From assembly GCF_000974765.1 (NCBI RefSeq), contig NZ_BBWU01000019.1, positions 43,184 through 107,183 on the forward strand: a DNA stretch of 64,000 nucleotides, read 5' to 3'. This document shows positions 27,560-36,839 of this stretch, in pieces; position 1 is the first letter of the stretch; every line of letters begins with the position of its first letter. A program made the position numbers and the translations under genes. The notes under the pieces are model-generated. The model made no database searches. It had not been told where the DNA came from and saw nothing but the letters and a program-made list of their open reading frames with translations. This DNA comes from Sphingomonas changbaiensis NBRC 104936 (GTDB taxonomy: Bacteria > Pseudomonadota > Alphaproteobacteria > Sphingomonadales > Sphingomonadaceae).

Positions 27560-28927
27560 CTACCCGCGCCCAAGAAGATGGTCAACGAGAGCGCCCAGCC
27601 GCGCAAAGCTCGAGAGCTTCATTCCCGCCCCTTCCTTCGCGCTCACCGGCACCAGCGCCCGCTCGAAGCCGAGCTTTGCCGACTCCTTCAACCGGAGGGC
27701 CCCGTGTGCCACCGGCCGCACTTCGCCCGATAAGGCCACTTCGCCGAACGCGACCGCGTCGGACGGCAGCGGCCGCTCGGTCAGGGCAGAGACCAGCGCA
27801 GCCGCCACCGCCAGGTCCGCCGCGGGATCGGACAAGCGGTATCCGCCGGCGACGTTCAGATACACTTCGGCGCTGGAGAAGCTGAGGCCGCAGCGTGCTT
27901 CCAGCACCGCCAGGATCATCGCCAGCCGGCCGGCGTCCCAGCCGACCACCGCTCGCCTGGGTGTGGCGCCGCTCGCCAGCCGCACGGTCAGCGCCTGGAT
28001 CTCGACCAGCACCGGGCGCGTGCCCTCCAGCGCGGGGAACACGATCGCGCCACTCACCGTCTCGTCACGATGCGTGAGGAACAGCGCGGAAGGATTTGAA
28101 ACTTCGTCCAATCCCAGCTCGCCCATCGCGAAGACGCCGATCTCGTCGGTGCCGCCGAACCGGTTCTTGATCGCGCGAAGGATGCGGTATTGATGGCTGC
28201 GCTCGCCTTCGAAGCTCAGCACGGTGTCGACCATATGCTCCAGCACGCGCGGCCCGGCGATCGTCCCGTCCTTCGTGACATGCCCGACCAGCACGACGGC
28301 GGTCCCGCGTTCCTTTGCGAACCGGATCAGTTCGCCGGCTGAGGCGCGGACCTGGCTGACCGTACCCGGCGCCCCTTCGATCAGGTCCGAATGCATCGTC
28401 TGGATCGAATCGATCACCAGCAGGTCGGGCGCCGCACCCTGCAACGTGGTGAGGATGTCGCGCACCGAGGTGGCCGCCGCCAGCTGCACCGGCGCCTGAC
28501 CCAGGCCGAGCCGGCGTGCACGCAGCCGCACCTGATCCGCCGCTTCCTCGCCCGACACATACGCGACAGCCTTGCCCGCCGCGGCAAGCTTCGCCGTCGC
28601 CTGGAGCAGCAGCGTGGACTTGCCGATCCCCGGATCGCCGCCGATCAGCGTTGCCGACCCCGCGACGAAGCCGCCGCCCAGCGCCCGGTCGAGCTCGGCG
28701 ATGCCGGTCGGCATCCGGTCGGGTAGCGGCACATCGGCATCCAGCCCGACCAGCGTGATCGCGCGACCGCCGGACTGGAGATTGTGCCGCGCCTGGAACG
28801 GCGTCACGACCGCGCCGGCATTTTCGACCAGCGTGTTCCACTCCTGGCAATCGAGGCATTGCCCCGCCCACTTCGGTGAGACGGACCCGCAGACCTGGCA
28901 GACATAGCGTTTCTGAGGTTTCGCCAT
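27560..28927 (-). CDS. radA: DNA repair protein RadA
   Basis: 455 residues with the full domain order: C4 zinc finger (CQVCGSVSPKWAGQCLDC), RecA-like ATPase with Walker A GGDPGIGKSTLL, Walker B around LLVIDSIQTMHS, the RadA-specific KNRFGGTDEIGVF motif and a C-terminal Lon-protease-like domain (ALSGEVRPVAHGALRLKE). RadA is a branch-migration helicase in recombinational repair. It is the first gene of a five-gene operon with cvpA, a scaffold-like protein, a KefB-like antiporter and DUF423. Confidence 0.97.
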   Translation of the reverse strand: MAKPQKRYVCQVCGSVSPKWAGQCLDCQEWNTLVENAGAVVTPFQARHNLQSGGRAITLVGLDADVPLPDRMPTGIAELDRALGGGFVAGSATLIGGDPGIGKSTLLLQATAKLAAAGKAVAYVSGEEAADQVRLRARRLGLGQAPVQLAAATSVRDILTTLQGAAPDLLVIDSIQTMHSDLIEGAPGTVSQVRASAGELIRFAKERGTAVVLVGHVTKDGTIAGPRVLEHMVDTVLSFEGERSHQYRILRAIKNRFGGTDEIGVFAMGELGLDEVSNPSALFLTHRDETVSGAIVFPALEGTRPVLVEIQALTVRLASGATPRRAVVGWDAGRLAMILAVLEARCGLSFSSAEVYLNVAGGYRLSDPAADLAVAAALVSALTERPLPSDAVAFGEVALSGEVRPVAHGALRLKESAKLGFERALVPVSAKEGAGMKLSSFARLGALVDHLLGRG

Positions 28928-29043
28928 GCCCCGATGTTAGAAGATCAAAACCCGAACGAACAGGCCCCGTCACGGGAAAGATCAGCGGCCGGGCAACGAA
29001 GCCGGACAGGCTTCGTTCACGTCCCGAACCACTGGAGGCTAGC

Positions 29044-30114
29044 ATGTTTGACCGGTATGTGCGGTACAGCGACGATGTCGAAAAGATCGGCGATGACGAA
29101 GTCGAGACGGCCGAAAAGATCATCAAGGTGATGAGCAAGGGCGGCGAGATCGTCGAGAAGCGCGAGGACCATGCGCTGCGCACCTCGCACGCCAAGGCGC
29201 ATGCGCTCGCAACCGGCGAGCTGCGCGTCTCGGACGGGTTGCCGGAGGAATTGCGGCAGGGCCTGTTCGCCAAGGCCAACACTTACCCCGTCATCATCCG
29301 CATGGCGCATGTGCCGGGCGAGTTTCTCGATGATCGCCGCGTCTCGACGCCGCGCGGCTTTGCGATGAAGGTGCTGGAGGTCGAAGGTCCGACCCTGCAC
29401 GGCGACCAGACGCAGGATTGGGTGCTCGACACCGGCGAGACGTTCATCGCTCGCAGCGCAAAAACGTTCGTTGCCGAAATCACGCAGACCGAAATGGCGA
29501 CGCCCATGCCGGAAGGTGTGAAGCAGGCCGTGTCGACAACGTCGCGTGTGACGAATGCTGCGCTGAACGCGATCGGCCTCAACAGCGACGTGCTGGATTT
29601 CTACGGCCATCCGAAGCTCAACCCGCTGACCGAAACCTATTTCAGCCAGACGCCGCTCCGCTTCGGCGACTATATCGCCAAGCTGCGCGTCCGCCCGGTT
29701 TCGTTCGATCCGGATCAGCAGATCGACATCCAGAGCGAGAATGGCCTGCGGGAAACCGTCGCGCCGGAACTGCGCGCGCGCGGCGCCGAATATGCGGTCG
29801 AAGTGCAGCTCTGCACCGATCTGGACAAGATGCCGGTCGAGAACGCGACCGCCCATTGGTCGCAGGAGGAAAGCCCGTACCGCGAAGTCGCGCGGCTGGT
29901 GATCAAGCCGCAGGACGCGGATCCGACGGGCCCGCATCGCGGCGACGAGGAGCGGCTGTCCTTCTCGCCCGCGCACAGTCTTGAGGCGCACCGGCCGCTG
30001 GGCTCGGTCAACCGCGCACGGATGCGGGTTTACAAGGTGATGGCGGACAAGCGCCGGCAGGCGAACAACGTGCCGACCGGCGAGCCCACCAACGCCGAGC
30101 CGGTTCCGGCCTGA
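29044..30114 (+). CDS. Catalase-family (haem) protein, mini-catalase-like
   Basis: 356 residues; the ATG follows TGGAGG at a good distance. The distal His region reads RTSHAKAHALATGELRV, close to the RxxHAKG of the catalase superfamily; the core contains RMAHVPGEFLDDRRVSTPRG (substrate-channel region) and near the C-terminus LGSVNRARMRVYKVMADKRR supplies a possible proximal Tyr (R-x-x-x-Y). It is far shorter than monofunctional catalases (about 480+ aa), so it may be a peroxidase or fatty-acid hydroperoxide enzyme. It is convergent with the erythromycin-esterase-like gene. Confidence 0.8.
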   Translation: MFDRYVRYSDDVEKIGDDEVETAEKIIKVMSKGGEIVEKREDHALRTSHAKAHALATGELRVSDGLPEELRQGLFAKANTYPVIIRMAHVPGEFLDDRRVSTPRGFAMKVLEVEGPTLHGDQTQDWVLDTGETFIARSAKTFVAEITQTEMATPMPEGVKQAVSTTSRVTNAALNAIGLNSDVLDFYGHPKLNPLTETYFSQTPLRFGDYIAKLRVRPVSFDPDQQIDIQSENGLRETVAPELRARGAEYAVEVQLCTDLDKMPVENATAHWSQEESPYREVARLVIKPQDADPTGPHRGDEERLSFSPAHSLEAHRPLGSVNRARMRVYKVMADKRRQANNVPTGEPTNAEPVPA

Positions 30115-30118
30115 GCGC

Positions 30119-31432
30119 CTAAAGCCCGAACGGCCAGGTTTCGTCGCTGCCATGCTCTTCCGGGCCGGGCAGCGGCGTGACCGCCTGGGTGTGGTCGAAC
30201 CAGACGAACGCGTCATACTGCTTCGGCAGCGTCGCTTCGGAATAATGGCTCCAGCGCTCGGTCTCGGGGCGATAGATGACGCCGATATAGCGCTCCAGCC
30301 GCTCTTCCATCAGCGCTGCCCGCGCCTCGGCATGCTCGCCCTCGCGCAAATCAAGAGCAAAGCGGGCTTCACCGCTATCATGCATCAGCCGCTCATAGCT
30401 GTCGGGCCGCGACGGATTGACTTGCTTGATCTTCATCGGCCTGTCCCAGTCGTCCGCCGCAGCGACAGTGCCGTCATGCGTGCCGAAACCGATCAGCCGC
30501 GCTTCCTCGCCATGCGTTTCCCGGACCAGCTGCCCCAGGTTCAGCTCGTCGCGGGTCGCGCCCATGTCGGTGAATCGCGCATCCCCGATGTGGCTGTTGT
30601 GCGCCCACACGACGGCCTTCGCATCGCGGCCTTTCCAGCGCAGCAGCAGCTCCAGCGTGTCGGCCATATGCTCGTCGCGCAGGTTCCAGCTCGCCGCCGA
30701 ACCATGATACATCGCCCGGTAATAGGCCTCCGCATTGGCGACCAGGCGCGCATTCTGGGCGGCGTCTATAAAGGCGTCGGGATCGTCGTCGACATAGGCC
30801 TGCTGCCTGGCGAACAGGTCGCGCAGCATCTGCACGACCGGCTCCTCGCACCGCCCATAGCCTTCGCTGAGCGCGATGCGGCCATAGATCGCCGGCTCTT
30901 CCTTCCACGGCTTCAGGCAGCCGTAGCGGCGCCGCGCGTCGGCGGCCGCCTCCGGATCGACCCGGTCGAGATAGCCGATCACGGCGCCGATCGACCCGTT
31001 CATGTTGTAGAGATCGAGCCCATGGAAGCTCGCCTGCCGCTCGGCCGAGCGGTTATGCACGCGCAGCCAGGCAACGAAGGCCGCGAACTCGGCATTGCGC
31101 CACATCCAGGTCGGGAAGCGCTTGAATGGCGCTTCCGCCTCGGCCGGCTTGGGCTTGTCGCGCACGATCCGGTCGATCACCGCCGCATCCGGCCAATCCG
31201 CCTCCACCGCGACCATCGTGAAGCCGTGACGCTCGATCAGCCGCCGCGTGATCGCGGCGCGCGCGCGGTAGAACTCCGACGTGCCGTGGCTCGCCTCGCC
31301 CAGGCACACCACGCGCGCGTCGCCGAAGCGGTCGAAGAAGGCTCCGAACTCCGGGTCGGCGATATCGGGCAGCGGCTCGGCCGCCCTTGCGATCAGCTCC
31401 GCCGTGCCGGCGCTGAGAACCTCGGTCGTCAT
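30119..31432 (-). CDS. Erythromycin esterase-family protein
   Basis: 437 residues. Family blocks are VVCLGEASHGTSEFYRARA (Glu and the catalytic-base His near residue 50), FTMVAVEADWPDA, KRFPTWMWRNAEFAAFVAWL and WAHNSHIGDARFTDMG. This EreA/EreB/SucI-like fold hydrolyses macrolide lactones in clinical members, but most environmental homologues have unknown substrates, so resistance should not be assumed. No signal peptide is seen. No neighbouring gene clarifies its role; it ends four bases from the convergent catalase-like gene. Confidence 0.88.
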   Translation of the reverse strand: MTTEVLSAGTAELIARAAEPLPDIADPEFGAFFDRFGDARVVCLGEASHGTSEFYRARAAITRRLIERHGFTMVAVEADWPDAAVIDRIVRDKPKPAEAEAPFKRFPTWMWRNAEFAAFVAWLRVHNRSAERQASFHGLDLYNMNGSIGAVIGYLDRVDPEAAADARRRYGCLKPWKEEPAIYGRIALSEGYGRCEEPVVQMLRDLFARQQAYVDDDPDAFIDAAQNARLVANAEAYYRAMYHGSAASWNLRDEHMADTLELLLRWKGRDAKAVVWAHNSHIGDARFTDMGATRDELNLGQLVRETHGEEARLIGFGTHDGTVAAADDWDRPMKIKQVNPSRPDSYERLMHDSGEARFALDLREGEHAEARAALMEERLERYIGVIYRPETERWSHYSEATLPKQYDAFVWFDHTQAVTPLPGPEEHGSDETWPFGL

Positions 31433-31490
31433 GTCTCGCTCCTCAAACGAGGGAACGAGCGACAGGCGGCAAAGTTCGGCTAGGTTTCGG

Positions 31491-32234
31491 TCAGCGCGGC
31501 TTCACGAATTTGAGCGCATATTGGTCGGTCCTGCCCTGCACCTTCTTGTCGAAGATCGGGAGGCTGCGATCGTCCGCCGGATTGCGCAGGAAATTGCCTT
31601 CGGCGGCCAGCTTGAACCCGGCAGCGGTCACTTCGCGGATGACTCGGGCCTTCTCGATCCTGTGCAGCTTCGCGATCGCTGCATCGCTGGTCCCCGCAGG
31701 CGCTTCGTGGTCGAGCACAAAATAGGTCCCGCCCGGCTTCAGCGCCTGGAATACCGCGCGGTTGAATGCAGCGGTGTCGACAATGCCATATTCGGGGATC
31801 TTGAGGTCGTGATAATTCTGCGTCACCCAGGCGAGGTCGAGCGGCCGCGGAAAGCGGGCGGTCCCGAACGGCGCCGCTTCGATCGAAACATTGTTCAGCC
31901 GTCCGTCGGCCAGCAGCGCCGCGTTGGCCTTTACCGCGCTCTTCCAGCGATCGTTCTCGATCCCGTAGACGTGACCATTGGGCCCGACCACGTCGCTCAG
32001 CATTCGCGTGAAATAGCCGCCGCCGGGATAGAATTCGCCGACGACCATGCCCGGCCGAACGCCGGCAAAGGCGATCGTCTCGGCCGGCTTCCGGAACGCA
32101 TCCGCCGCGCGCTGGTCGCCCGGACGCGACGGATCGGCGACCGCGCGTTCGACGAGCCTCGAGACCGACGTCGTCGCCGCGAACCCGGCCATGGGCGAAA
32201 AGGCAAGCAGGCAGGCGGCAACAAGCTGGCGCAT
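31491..32234 (-). CDS. Secreted class I SAM-dependent methyltransferase-like protein (COG4798 type)
   Basis: 247 residues starting MRQLVAACLLAFSPMAGFAA, a clear signal peptide; a TTG/ATG further upstream would spoil it. The core has a methyltransferase fold: motif I as VVGEFYPGGGYFTRML, acidic GIENDRW, then LKPGGTYFVLDHEAP (post-III region) and HRIEKARVIREV. This group is consistently predicted as exported, which is odd because SAM is not known in the periplasm. Function is unknown. It stands alone, 91 bases downstream of ettA on the same strand in reading direction. Confidence 0.8.
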   Translation of the reverse strand: MRQLVAACLLAFSPMAGFAATTSVSRLVERAVADPSRPGDQRAADAFRKPAETIAFAGVRPGMVVGEFYPGGGYFTRMLSDVVGPNGHVYGIENDRWKSAVKANAALLADGRLNNVSIEAAPFGTARFPRPLDLAWVTQNYHDLKIPEYGIVDTAAFNRAVFQALKPGGTYFVLDHEAPAGTSDAAIAKLHRIEKARVIREVTAAGFKLAAEGNFLRNPADDRSLPIFDKKVQGRTDQYALKFVKPR

Positions 32235-32325
32235 CGATGGTCCTCCGACGTGCGCGAACAGCAACACGCCGGACGTTACCTGTCAAAGCCCCGCTCGACG
32301 AACGCCTGTCAGGCGCCGACCAAGC

Positions 32326-34005
32326 CTACCGCGTCAGCTTCTTGTAGCTCATCCGATGCGGACGGTCGGCTTCGTCGCCGAGCCGGCGGCGCTTGTCTTC
32401 CTCATAGGCTTCGAAGTTGCCTTCGAACCATTCGACATGGCTGTCACCTTCGAACGCGAGGATGTGGGTCGCGAGGCGATCGAGGAAGAAGCGGTCGTGG
32501 CTGATGACCACCGCGCAGCCGGCAAAGCTTTCGATCGCTTCCTCCAGCGCGCGCAGCGTCTCGACGTCGAGATCGTTGGTCGGCTCGTCGAGCAGCAGCA
32601 CGTTGCCGCCCTTCTTCAGCATCTTGGCCATGTGCACGCGGTTGCGTTCGCCGCCCGAGAGCTGGCCGACCTTCTTCTGCTGATCCGGGCCCTTGAAGTT
32701 GAACGCCCCGACATAGGCACGTGTCGACATCTCGTGCTTGCCGATCGTCATCAGGTCGTGGCCGCCCGAGACTTCCTCCCAGACATTCTTGCCGGCGTCG
32801 AGCGCGTCGCGGCTCTGGTCGACATAGCCGAGCTGCACGGTCGGGCCGATATCGACCTCGCCTGAATCGGGCTTCTCCTGGCCGGTGATGAGCCGGAACA
32901 GGGTCGATTTGCCGGCGCCGTTCGGACCGATCACGCCGACGATGCCGCCCGGCGGCAAGGTGAAGCTCAGGTCTTCAAAGAGCAATTTGTCGCCATAGGC
33001 CTTCGAGACGTTCTTCACCTCGATGACCTTGCCGCCGAGCCGTTCCGGGACCTGGATGACGATCTGCGCCTTGCCCGGCGCGCGATTGTTCTGCTTTTCG
33101 ACCAGCTCGTCGAACGCGCGGATGCGGGCCTTGGACTTGGTCTGGCGCGCCTTCGGGCTCTGCCGGATCCACTCCAGTTCGTCCTTGATCGCCTTCTGGC
33201 GGCCGGCTTCCTCGCGCTCTTCCTGCTCCATGCGCTTGGCCTTCGCCTCGAGCCACTTGGAGTAATTGCCCTCGAACGGAATGCCGCGGCCGCGATCGAG
33301 CTCCAGCACCCAGTTCACGACATTGTCGAGGAAATAGCGATCGTGGGTGACGAGGATGACGTTGCCCGGATAGTCGATCAGGTGCTTTTCCAGCCATTGG
33401 ACGCTCTCGGCGTCGAGATGGTTGGTCGGCTCGTCGAGTAGCAGGATTTCGGGCTTTTCGAGCAGTAGGCGGCAGAGCGCGACGCGGCGCTTTTCGCCCC
33501 CCGACAGATTCGTGACCGGCCAGTCGCCCGGCGGGCAGCGGAGCGCATCCATCGCGATCTCGAGCTGGTTGTCGAGCGTCCAGCCGTCCACCGCGTCAAT
33601 CTTCTCTTGCAACTCGCCCATTTCGGTCATCAGCGCGTCGAAATCGGCGTCCTCGGGCGGGTCGGCCATCAGGTTCGAGATTTCGTTGAACCGATCGACC
33701 AGGTCCGCAACGGGGCGAACGCCGTCCATCACGTTTTCCTTGACTGTCTTGTTCGGATCGAGCGCCGGTTCCTGCGCCAGATAGCCGACGCGGATGCCCT
33801 CCGCCGCCCAGGCTTCGCCCTGATATTCGGTGTCATAGCCGGCCATGATCTTCATCAAGGTCGACTTGCCGGCGCCGTTGACGCCGATAATCGCGATCTT
33901 GGTTCCGGGCAGGAACTGCAGGTGGATGTTGTTGAGCACCGGCTTGGGCGCACCCGGGAAGGTCTTGGTCAGACCCTTCATGACGAAGCTATACTGCACG
34001 GCCAT
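32326..34005 (-). CDS. ettA: ABC-F energy-dependent translational throttle protein EttA
   Basis: 559 residues from MAVQYSFVMKGLTKTFP; the open frame upstream of this start is antisense to the M28 gene and is excluded. Two ABC domains carry Walker A GVNGAGKSTL and GPNGAGKSTL, signature LSGGEKRRVALCRLL and LSGGERNRVHMAKML, and Walker B LLLDEPTNHLD and LLLDEPTNDLD. Between them lies the ABC-F linker with the Arm region (YPGNVILVTHDRYF, then KQNNRAPGKAQI). EttA binds the ribosomal E site and gates entry into elongation according to ATP/ADP. Length equals the E. coli protein (555 aa) closely. Confidence 0.96.
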   Translation of the reverse strand: MAVQYSFVMKGLTKTFPGAPKPVLNNIHLQFLPGTKIAIIGVNGAGKSTLMKIMAGYDTEYQGEAWAAEGIRVGYLAQEPALDPNKTVKENVMDGVRPVADLVDRFNEISNLMADPPEDADFDALMTEMGELQEKIDAVDGWTLDNQLEIAMDALRCPPGDWPVTNLSGGEKRRVALCRLLLEKPEILLLDEPTNHLDAESVQWLEKHLIDYPGNVILVTHDRYFLDNVVNWVLELDRGRGIPFEGNYSKWLEAKAKRMEQEEREEAGRQKAIKDELEWIRQSPKARQTKSKARIRAFDELVEKQNNRAPGKAQIVIQVPERLGGKVIEVKNVSKAYGDKLLFEDLSFTLPPGGIVGVIGPNGAGKSTLFRLITGQEKPDSGEVDIGPTVQLGYVDQSRDALDAGKNVWEEVSGGHDLMTIGKHEMSTRAYVGAFNFKGPDQQKKVGQLSGGERNRVHMAKMLKKGGNVLLLDEPTNDLDVETLRALEEAIESFAGCAVVISHDRFFLDRLATHILAFEGDSHVEWFEGNFEAYEEDKRRRLGDEADRPHRMSYKKLTR

Positions 34006-34107
34006 CGGCCACGGTCTCCGGTGTTCGAGAATGTACGGATTTGCGCGCGCCCGTAGCGAAGCGTCCGGGGCTTGGCAAACATGTGTTCGGATAGTTAGGG
34101 CGCACCC

Positions 34108-35469
34108 ATGCAAAAACAACGGCTCGCCCTGCTCGCCCTTCCCTTCCTTCTGGTCGCCGCGGCGCCGCCGCACGATCCGGCGAAGCTGCGCGATGCAGCG
34201 CTGAAGGACGACACCGCCTGGACCATTGCCGAAGGGCTGACGACTGAGATCGGCCCTCGCCTCGCCGGCAGCGCGCAGGAAGCACGCGCACGCGACTGGG
34301 CCGTTGCCAAGCTGAAAAGCCTCGGCTTCAAGAATGTGCATGTCGAGACGTTCGATATCCCCGGCTGGGAGCGGGGCGAGGAGCGCGGCGCGATCGTTAC
34401 GCCCTATCCGCAGCCGCTCGCGCTGACCGCGCTCGGCAACAGCGGCGCGACCCCGGCTGACGGCGTCGAGGCGCCGCTGGTCGCGTTTGCGAACGTCGCC
34501 GCGCTGCAAGCCGCGCCCGCGGACCAGATCAAGGGCAAGATCGTCTATGTCGGCAACGAAATGCGGCCGGCGCAGGACGGATCGAGCTACGGCTATTTCG
34601 GCGCCGTCCGCCGCTCTGCGCCCAGCATCGCCGCGCAGAAAGGCGCTGTCGCGATCGTGATCCGCGGGCTGGGCACCGACAGCCACCGCGTGCCGCACAC
34701 CGGCGTCACCAACTTCGAAGCCGGCGTGACCCCGATCGCGGCAGCCGCGCTCTCCAACCCCGATGCGGACCAGATCGAGCGGATCGTCGCGCAAGGCAAG
34801 CCGATCACGCTGCGCCTGCTGGTTACGCCGCGCAGGACCGGCCCGCGCCAGTCCGGCAACGTGATCGCGGAAGTGCCAGGGACGGATCCCGGCGCCGGCA
34901 TCGTCGCGATCGGCGGTCACCTCGACAGCTGGGATCTGGGCACCGGCGCGATCGACGACGCCGCGGGCGTGGCGATCACCGCGGCCGCCGCCAAGCAGAT
35001 CATGGACGCCGGCCGCCCGCGCCGCACGATCCGCGTGATCTGGTTCGGCAGTGAAGAAATCGGCGGCAATGGCGGGCAGGCCTATTTCGACCGGCACAAG
35101 GCCGAACCGCACGCATCCGTCAGCGAATCCGATTTCGGCGCCGATCGCGTCTGGCGGTTCGAGACCAAGCTGAATGCCGCGTCCGCGCCATTGACCGGCC
35201 GGCTGGAGGCCGCGCTCGCGCCGCTCGGCATCACCAAGGGCTCGGGCACCGCCAGCGCCGGGGCCGATCTTGGCCCCTGGGTGCGCGCCGGCAGCAACGG
35301 CATCGATCTCGACCAGGACGGCCTTCGATATTTCGATGTCCACCACACGTCCGACGACACGCTCGACAAGATCGATCCGGATCAGCTGGCGCAGAACGTG
35401 GCCGCCTGGACGGCGATGCTGGCGATCGTGGCGAACGCTCCGGAATCCCTCGCCGGCGGTCGCGATTAA
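34108..35469 (+). CDS. Secreted M28 family zinc aminopeptidase
   Basis: 453 residues with signal peptide [22 protein letters not shown] domain (about residues 110-240) precedes the M28 catalytic domain. Zinc ligands and catalytic residues are present: GGHLDSWDLGTG (His271), GAIDDAAG (bridging Asp), FGSEEIGGNGG (catalytic Glu pair), ESDFGADRVW and the last His in HHTSDDTLDKID. M28 members with a PA domain resemble glutamate carboxypeptidase II or plasma Gln carboxypeptidase. It is divergent from ettA. Confidence 0.93.
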   Translation: MQKQRLALLALPFLLVAAAPPHDPAKLRDAALKDDTAWTIAEGLTTEIGPRLAGSAQEARARDWAVAKLKSLGFKNVHVETFDIPGWERGEERGAIVTPYPQPLALTALGNSGATPADGVEAPLVAFANVAALQAAPADQIKGKIVYVGNEMRPAQDGSSYGYFGAVRRSAPSIAAQKGAVAIVIRGLGTDSHRVPHTGVTNFEAGVTPIAAAALSNPDADQIERIVAQGKPITLRLLVTPRRTGPRQSGNVIAEVPGTDPGAGIVAIGGHLDSWDLGTGAIDDAAGVAITAAAAKQIMDAGRPRRTIRVIWFGSEEIGGNGGQAYFDRHKAEPHASVSESDFGADRVWRFETKLNAASAPLTGRLEAALAPLGITKGSGTASAGADLGPWVRAGSNGIDLDQDGLRYFDVHHTSDDTLDKIDPDQLAQNVAAWTAMLAIVANAPESLAGGRD

Positions 35470-35570
35470 TCTCTACCGAAACAGTTTGACTAAGTCTCTG
35501 TTCCCGCTAATTACCGCCGGCGCGACGGCATCGGGCCGGGCGCACGTTATTTCCCTTGGGGAGCACAGGA

Positions 35571-35861
35571 ATGAAGAAGCTGATCGTTGTTGTTGCTGCC
35601 GCCGGCCTGATCTCGCTGGCTGCCTGCAACAAGAGCACGCCGGCCGAGAACGCGTCGGACAACACCGCCGCGGCGCTCGACAACACCGCCGACAACCTCG
35701 AAGCGGCCGCCGACAACGCGACCAACACCGCGACCGAGAACACGCTCGAGAACGCTGCCAACAACGCCTCGGCCGCTGCCGACGCCGCGAAGGAAGCGGG
35801 CGACAACAACGTTGCCGTCAACGCTGCCGAAGCGAACACGATGGCCGCGAAGAAGAAGTAA
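35571..35861 (+). CDS. Small Ala/Asn-rich lipoprotein
   Basis: 96 residues. MKKLIVVVAAAGLISLAAC is a lipoprotein signal with lipobox SLAAC. The mature part is almost entirely Ala, Asn, Asp, Thr and Glu in short repeats (DNTADNLEAAADNATNTATE) and ends in MAAKKK, suggesting a soluble or coiled amphipathic helix tethered to the membrane. No family recognised. A strong intrinsic terminator follows 26 bases after the stop, so it is the last gene of its unit. A TTG 15 bases upstream is less likely as start. Confidence 0.75.
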   Translation: MKKLIVVVAAAGLISLAACNKSTPAENASDNTAAALDNTADNLEAAADNATNTATENTLENAANNASAAADAAKEAGDNNVAVNAAEANTMAAKKK

Positions 35862-35887
35862 GCTTTCGCTGCTTCAAGGCTTTCGAA

Positions 35888-35916
35888 GGGCGGTTCCGAA
35901 AGGAGCCGCCCTTTTT
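35888..35916 (+). terminator. Intrinsic terminator after the small lipoprotein gene
   Basis: GGGCGGTTCC-GAAA-GGAGCCGCCC forms a 10-bp stem with one G-U pair and a stable GAAA tetraloop, followed directly by TTTTT. It lies 26 bases after the lipoprotein stop and before the convergent acetyltransferase gene. Confidence 0.85.
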
Positions 35917-35949
35917 CGTTTGCCCAGACCGGCATGGATTACGAACGAC

Positions 35950-36471
35950 TCAGATTCTATTCTGCTTCAGCCAGTCGGCGCGGCTGAGGCGCAGATACAC
36001 ACTGTCGCACCATTCCTCCCCGACCAGCCAGGTTCGCTCTTTTCTGCCGGACTCGCGGAAGCCTAGCCGAGCCAGAAGCTTCAACGCAGCTTCATTCCTG
36101 GGGTCGACATCGGCTTCGACGAATGCAAGCCCGTGAAGGTTGAAAGCGCGGTCGAGCACGGCCCGAAGCGCCTCTGCGGCGAAACCGCGCCCCCACATCT
36201 CGGGATTGAAGATGAACCCGATCTCGGGAAACCGGTACAAGCCAGCCTTGCCGATCACACGCCCATCCTGCTCGACAACGAAATCCTCGCCCTCATCGGC
36301 AGGAATGTCGATCATCCCGCGCAACCACGCGCGTGACTGCTCCAGATACTGATGCGGCGGCGTCGACCAATAGGCCGTCGCACGGGGATCGCTGAGGATC
36401 GAATGGATCGACGGAAGATCGGCGGCCGTGGCAGGGCGAAGCCGCAGTCGCTCGGTCCTGATCTCGATCAT
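35950..36471 (-). CDS. GNAT family N-acetyltransferase (RimJ/RimL-like)
   Basis: 173 residues starting [20 protein letters not shown], the typical RimJ/RimL-like opening. Acetyl-CoA motif A is [20 protein letters not shown], followed by [20 protein letters not shown] (motif B region) and [13 protein letters not shown]. The frame is open further upstream, but that part is antisense to the tRNA-Pro gene and is excluded. It may acetylate a protein N-terminus, an amine or an antibiotic; nothing in the context decides. It converges on the lipoprotein gene across the terminator. Confidence 0.88.
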   Translation of the reverse strand: MIEIRTERLRLRPATAADLPSIHSILSDPRATAYWSTPPHQYLEQSRAWLRGMIDIPADEGEDFVVEQDGRVIGKAGLYRFPEIGFIFNPEMWGRGFAAEALRAVLDRAFNLHGLAFVEADVDPRNEAALKLLARLGFRESGRKERTWLVGEEWCDSVYLRLSRADWLKQNRI

Positions 36472-36537
36472 GCCGGGCAGACTATCAGCACCGGCCCCCG
36501 GAATGAATGGCTGGTGCCCTATGTGCGGCGGAGGAGG

Positions 36538-36615
<78 letters not shown>

Positions 36616-36839
36616 TCCGGCTGCGCGGCGAGATAGCGAAGCTATCTCAACGACGCAACCGGACGGGCCGGCCTTGTGCAACAAGGACCGACGGCGCGGC
36701 TTTGCCGCGACGGCTCTTCTCCATTTGCTTGGGCAAGCGGCGTGGCGAAGCCACGCCGTCGGTCCTCGCTGCTGGCGAGGCCGGCCGGGTGCGCCTGCGG
36801 CTGGTCGCAGCGACGCTGCGACCTAGCCCGGCGCACCGG
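36616..36839. repeat. Hairpin-rich spacer between two tRNA genes
   Basis: This 224-base spacer is a chain of perfect inverted repeats with 3-base loops: GAGATAGC-gaa-GCTATCTC (36630-36648), CCTTGT-gca-ACAAGG (36672-36686), CGCGGC-ttt-GCCGCG (36695-36709), GGCGTGGC-gaa-GCCACGCC (36739-36757) and GGTCGCAGC-gac-GCTGCGACC (36803-36823). An outer pair GGACCGACGGC (36685-36695) / GCCGTCGGTCC (36755-36765) encloses two of them. No gene fits here. If the tRNAs are co-transcribed it would be a strongly structured spacer RNA. Confidence 0.7.

Noticed and set aside
30119..31432. Calling the erythromycin-esterase-like gene a macrolide resistance determinant
   Set aside because: Most homologues outside clinical Ere enzymes have unknown substrates, and no resistance context is present.
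34006..35346. N-terminal extension of EttA to 1006 residues
   Set aside because: It is antisense to the M28 peptidase, and EttA begins normally at 34005.
36616..36839. A CRISPR array in the tRNA spacer
   Set aside because: The repeats are single inverted hairpins of differing sequence, not regularly spaced direct repeats.
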